Assembly (NCBI GenBank): GCA_009731375.1 | Contig: BJOX01000157.1 | Location: forward strand, 212,492 to 247,836 | Direction of reading: 5' to 3' | From: Paulinella micropora | Taxonomy: Eukaryota > Cercozoa > Imbricatea > Euglyphida | DNA length: 35,345 nt | Part shown: one piece after another, positions 30,839-35,345 of the stretch | Layout: each line of letters opens with the position of its first letter | Position numbering within the stretch: position 1 is the stretch's first letter | Translations under genes and position numbers: made by a program | The notes under the pieces: generated by a model | Databases searched by the model: none | The model's input: only the letters and a program-made list of their open reading frames with translations | What the model was told of the DNA's origin: nothing

Positions 30839-31141
30839 ATGTTTTTATACCATTGTTGTTACTTGGCATTTTTATCGCAACATATGAGTGCGAGGGTCAA
30901 TCGGCAAATGGATACGACACCGTATAAGGGGATCGCTTGTGAGTTTAGCGATGGTGTTCCTGGTACGACCCTGCTTCAAGTATCCAGGGTGATGTTCTCA
31001 AAAAATGTTCTCATAGTAGACATATTAAATTTTTTTCTTTGGATATACTTAATATCGTCATACCAGCACGGTCCGTCTCTACTTGTGTCGGCATATCGCA
31101 TGGTCGGGCTCACTCACCCCGGCTTTGGATATAGTTATTAG
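30839..31141 (+). CDS. Small open frame after pol, 100 codons, doubtful
   Basis: It sits where a third retroelement gene would be. It has one hydrophobic stretch (VLIVDILNFFLWIYLISS) that could span a membrane. No similarity to an envelope protein is visible, there is no signal peptide, and it is short. Probably chance in the 3' non-coding region (30748-31523). Confidence 0.15.
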   Translation: MFLYHCCYLAFLSQHMSARVNRQMDTTPYKGIACEFSDGVPGTTLLQVSRVMFSKNVLIVDILNFFLWIYLISSYQHGPSLLVSAYRMVGLTHPGFGYSY

Positions 31142-31523
31142 GTCTGGCCCCCTAGTACTATATTAAGGTAACCGATTGAATACAAGGGTATGTTATTAAA
31201 AGACAATGTATTTACTGATCGGAAGTGTTTTTGGAGAAGGAGAAAAATTATAACGCTGCTTTTATTGCAATAGTAATACTATTTGTTCTTGACATACTGC
31301 CTCAGAATTAAGTTACGGGGGGGACAACAAGTGTGGAAGGAGGAGTTTTTATTTACAAAAACGAGGCTGGAGATTTATAGTTGACTCGTGTCTGGCGTAT
31401 GCGTTTTATATATCCACTGCACCGTCTATCCGTGGGTTAATGCACTTAGTTGCGACACCCCGTAGCGTTTGTGCAGAAAAGAAATCAGCAATTATATGAA
31501 GAAAATATTGCATATTTCCGTCA

Positions 31524-31542
31524 AAAAAACGGGAAGGGGTAC
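31524..31542 (+). promoter_or_regulatory. Polypurine tract of the gypsy element
   Basis: AAAAAAACGGGAAGGGG followed by TAC directly before the 3' LTR. This is the expected position for the plus-strand primer. A second purine run at about 31315-31350 could be a secondary tract. Confidence 0.75.
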
Positions 31543-31789
31543 TGTAGGCATCACCCACCGGATAGCCGGTAAAAAGTATCCTTTTTCTAGTGTCAGGTGC
31601 ACCTAGTTTTTTCCCATTATTTTCAATATCGTTTGGCCGGATTTGACCTAATGCCATTTTAACCTTGGTCTGTTGCCGTTTTCTTTTCGGCTTCACTGAG
31701 CTAATATAACGAGACATCATTCTCTTTTGGGGATTTGTGTCTGGTTGTATTACCGACTTTTTATTGAGCTATCTTCGGGGATTGTAACA
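31543..31789 (+). repeat. Gypsy 3' LTR (247 bp)
   Basis: Near-identical to 21369-21614, with one more T at about 31607-31612. Directly followed by CTACCTACC of the host microsatellite. Confidence 0.93.
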
Positions 31790-32052
31790 CTACCTACCTA
31801 CATCGATATATAGATACATACATAGATACATAATTAGATACATACATACATACACATACATACATACATACGTACATACCAATATATACCTACCTATCTA
31901 CCTACCTACCTACCTACTAACATTCATGCATAAATACATACATACATACAAACATACCGTGATATATACATACATACATACACCTACCTACCTACCTATC
32001 TTCCTACCTACCCGTACCTACCTACATACCTACATACCTACCTGCCTGCCTA
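31790..32052. repeat. (TACC)n / (CATA)n microsatellite
   Basis: Continuation of the tract into which the gypsy element inserted; the other side is 21311-21368. Confidence 0.93.
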
Positions 32053-32195
32053 ATGAAACTTCCGGAACTTATCACAATGAAGTAACGGAACTAAAAATAG
32101 ATGTAAAAAGTTGAACTTGGAGAAAATTAACACAATATCATAGTAATAATTCGGTCCGGTACGGTATTCACATGATTCTGGATCATACTGATAAT

Positions 32196-32385
32196 ATGAT
32201 CTTATTCAATATTATTCAACTTATGATTAGTATTAATATTAATATATTCTAGTAATCAATCCTATTCAATAATATTCAATATTATGCTTCAATATAACTT
32301 ATTCAATATTATTCAATTAGTGTTATTCAATATTATTTAATATTATTCAATATTATTCAAATATTATTCAATGATTATTTAACGT
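32196..32385. repeat. AT-rich minisatellite (TATTCAATAT type)
   Basis: TATTCAATAT and shorter variants recur at least ten times. 32053-32195 is AT-rich unique sequence. Confidence 0.85.
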
Positions 32386-32408
32386 TCTCAAAATTATTAA
32401 ACCTAATA

Positions 32409-32556
32409 TGGACACCGTGATAGCCCAGTGGTCAAGTTCTACCATCTGGGCCCTGTCGCCAGTTCGATTCCCGTCGGTGCCACCAGTATTTTCATTGAAC
32501 ATACCGGTCTATTTCTGGACCAGTATTTTCATTGAACATACCGGCCCGTCTGGAAG
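32409..32556 (+). mobile_element. tRNA-derived SINE, copy 2 (runs into gap)
   Basis: The head (32409-32484) carries TAGCCCAGTGG and GTTCGATTCC and differs from copy 1 at very few bases. It is followed by two tandem units containing AGTATTTTCATTGAACATAC. The sequence becomes N at 32557, so the rest of the element lies in the gap. Confidence 0.62.
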
Positions 32557-33191
32557 NNNNNNNNNNNNNNNNNNNNNNNNNNNNNNNNNNNNNNNNNNNN
32601 NNNNNNNNNNNNNNNNNNNNNNNNNNNNNNNNNNNNNNNNNNNNNNNNNNNNNNNNNNNNNNNNNNNNNNNNNNNNNNNNNNNNNNNNNNNNNNNNNNNN
32701 NNNNNNNNNNNNNNNNNNNNNNNNNNNNNNNNNNNNNNNNNNNNNNNNNNNNNNNNNNNNNNNNNNNNNNNNNNNNNNNNNNNNNNNNNNNNNNNNNNNN
32801 NNNNNNNNNNNNNNNNNNNNNNNNNNNNNNNNNNNNNNNNNNNNNNNNNNNNNNNNNNNNNNNNNNNNNNNNNNNNNNNNNNNNNNNNNNNNNNNNNNNN
32901 NNNNNNNNNNNNNNNNNNNNNNNNNNNNNNNNNNNNNNNNNNNNNNNNNNNNNNNNNNNNNNNNNNNNNNNNNNNNNNNNNNNNNNNNNNNNNNNNNNNN
33001 NNNNNNNNNNNNNNNNNNNNNNNNNNNNNNNNNNNNNNNNNNNNNNNNNNNNNNNNNNNNNNNNNNNNNNNNNNNNNNNNNNNNNNNNNNNNNNNNNNNN
33101 NNNNNNNNNNNNNNNNNNNNNNNNNNNNNNNNNNNNNNNNNNNNNNNNNNNNNNNNNNNNNNNNNNNNNNNNNNNNNNNNNNNNNNNNNNN
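32557..33191. other. Assembly gap (635 N)
   Basis: A run of N between SINE copy 2 and (GA)n. Any frame crossing it is meaningless. Confidence 0.99.
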
Positions 33192-33219
33192 GAGAGAGAG
33201 AGAGAGAGAGAGAGCGAGA

Positions 33220-33252
<33 letters not shown>

Positions 33253-33277
33253 AGTGAAAGAGAGAGAGAAAGAGAGC

Positions 33278-33325
<48 letters not shown>

Positions 33326-33335
33326 TATGGATAAG
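33192..33335. repeat. (GA)n microsatellite
   Basis: GA dinucleotides with a GTGTGTG patch and GAAA interruptions. Confidence 0.95.
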
Positions 33336-33366
33336 AGGAGAGAGGAGAGAGGGAGAAAGGGGAAAG

Positions 33367-33685
33367 ACATACATGCATACATGCATGCATGCATACATAC
33401 ATGCATACATGCATACATGCATACATACATACATACACATACATACATGCATACATACATACATACATACATACATACATACATACACACATACACACAT
33501 GCATGCATCATGCATGCATAAATACATACATACATACACACATACATACATACATACATACATACCTGCATACCTACATACCTACATACCTATATACCTA
33601 CATGCATACATACATACATGCACATACATACATACATACATACATACATGCATACATACATACATACACATACATACATACATAC

Positions 33686-33716
<31 letters not shown>

Positions 33717-34055
33717 CATACATGCATACATACATACATACATACATACACACATACATACACACACACACACATACACATACATACAGACATACAGACA
33801 TGCATACATACATACATACATACATATGTCATTGCATGCGTACATGCATACATACATACAAACAAGCATACATACATACATACATACATACATGCATGCA
33901 TGCATGCGTGCATCCATGCATGCATACATACATACATACATACATACATACATGCATACATACATGCATGCATGTATGCATGCATGCATGCATACATACA
34001 TACATACATACATACATGCATGCATGTATACATGCATACATGCGTACATACAATA

Positions 34056-34086
<31 letters not shown>

Positions 34087-34465
34087 CCAATATATACATA
34101 CCTACCTACCTACCTACCTACCTGCTTACCTACCTACATTCATGCATAAATACATACATACATACAAACATACATACATACATACATACATGCACCTACC
34201 TACCTACCTACCTACATACCTACCTGCCTGCCTACATACATACATACATACATACATACATGCGTACATACATGCATGCATACATACATGCATACATGCA
34301 TATGCATACATGCATGAATGGATGCACAAAGACATACATACATACATACATACATACATGCATCTTTTCCTACCTACCAACCTACCTACCTGCCTACCTA
34401 CCTCCTGCCTACCTACCTACCTAGCTAGAGTGCGCGAGAACGAGAGAGAGAGAGANNNNNNNNNN

Positions 34466-34503
<38 letters not shown>

Positions 34504-34511
34504 AGAGAGAA

Positions 34512-34552
<41 letters not shown>

Positions 34553-35345
34553 CATACATACATACATACAAACATACATACATACATACATACATGCATA
34601 CATACACACATACATACATGCATGCATACACACATGCATACATACATACATACATACATACATACGTACATACATACACACATACATGTATTGATACATA
34701 AATATATACTGACCTACATCGTGCATCGTACATAGACTATACATCATGCATACATATATACATACATACATACATATACACATACATACATACATACATA
34801 CATACATACATGCATACATACATACATAATATTATTATTATACATACATATACATACACATACATACATACATACATACATACATACATACATACGTACA
34901 TACGTACATACATGCATGCATACATACATGCATAAATACATACATACATACATACATACAAACATACATGCATACATGCATACATAAGTACATAAATACA
35001 TGCATACATGCATACATACATACATACATACATACATACATACATACGTACATACATACATACATACATACATACATGTTTTCCTACCTACCTACCTACC
35101 AACCTACCAACCTCCCAACCTACCAACCTCCCAACCTCCCAACCTCCCAACCTCCCAACGTACGTACATACATGCATGCATACATACATGCATAAATACA
35201 TACATACATACATACATACATACATACAAACATACATGCATACATGCATACATGCATACATGCATACATGCATACATGCATACATACATACATACATACA
35301 TACATACATACATACGTACATACATACATACATACATACATACAT
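33367..35345. repeat. Large (CATA)n array with (TACC)n and (GA)n blocks
   Basis: About 2 kb of CATA with CATG variants, TACC blocks (about 34100-34140, 34195-34235, 34370-34425, 35083-35100), a CCAACCTC block (35099-35160) and a GA block with a 10-N gap (34435-34550; N at 34456-34465). It is the reverse orientation of the (TATG)n array at 19040-21275. It continues past the window edge. Confidence 0.95.

Larger units (their letters stand above)
21369..31789 (+). mobile_element. Ty3/gypsy-type LTR retrotransposon, nearly complete
   Basis: 10,421 bp bounded by LTRs that begin TGTAGGCATC and end ATTGTAACA. Order: LTR, primer-binding site, leader, gag, protease-RT-RNase H-integrase, 3' region, polypurine tract, LTR. 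RT/RNase H before integrase, HHCC and the GPY module place it with Ty3/gypsy. The 4 bases CTAC flank both sides (21365-21368 and 31790-31793), compatible with a target duplication. The site is itself a (CTAC)n tract, so this is not proof. The LTRs differ by 5 substitutions and one T, so the insertion is fairly young. Coding breaks are described in the entries below. Confidence 0.93.

Noticed and set aside
30839-31141. An envelope gene in the gypsy element
   Set aside because: Only 100 codons with one hydrophobic stretch; no signal peptide, cleavage site or fusion-protein features.

Overview
The window is eukaryotic nuclear DNA that is very rich in simple repeats. Four- and two-base microsatellites, six runs of N and several families of dispersed repeats fill most of it. 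No complete host gene is visible. The repeats, LTR retrotransposons, a tRNA-derived SINE and GC-rich exon-like islands with GT/AG borders point to a large repeat-laden genome such as an alga or other protist, or an invertebrate. I cannot name the organism.

Layout. 1-253: tRNA-derived SINE copy on the minus strand. 254-5,600: microsatellites, a pyrimidine-rich field with a motif repeated six times, an inverted minisatellite array with a near-perfect 44-bp palindrome, and four copies of a foldback (MITE-like) element of about 215 bp. A fifth, truncated copy lies at 11,517. 5,600-11,500: more microsatellites, short duplicated segments and a dispersed repeat seen twice beside (GATA)n tracts. 11,650-15,187: mostly unique, non-coding-looking DNA with a diverged 200-bp direct duplication. 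15,188-17,573: the 3' half of a decayed Ty1/copia element on the minus strand (3' LTR, polypurine tract, RNase H and the end of RT). 17,574-21,368: unique DNA, (CAA)n, a (TGTC)n field, then 2.2 kb of (TATG)n with a higher-order period of about 410-435 bp.

21,369-31,789: one nearly complete Ty3/gypsy-type LTR retrotransposon of about 10.4 kb on the plus strand, inserted in a (CTAC)n tract. It has 246/247-bp LTRs with 5 substitutions and 1 indel between them, a primer-binding site, gag, pol and a polypurine tract. Gag ends in a CCCH-type zinc-finger-like motif and an RG-rich tail. Pol carries a protease with an atypical active site, RT, RNase H, HHCC/DDE integrase with a GPY module, and a tail of about 300 residues that I do not recognise. 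The reading frame is broken at four places, all by TGA. The break inside RT coincides with a segment of about 80 nt that could be a small intron.

31,790-35,345: (TACC)n and (CATA)n tracts, an AT-rich minisatellite, a second SINE copy running into a gap, and about 2 kb of (CATA)n, the mirror orientation of the (TATG)n field on the left side of the retrotransposon.

The clearest functional unit is the gypsy element. Gag would form the particle, protease would mature it, RT/RNase H would copy the RNA from the primer-binding site and polypurine tract, and integrase would insert the cDNA. The candidates for something undescribed are the internal breaks of that element, its long Pol tail, the foldback repeat family and the higher-order organisation of the tetranucleotide arrays.
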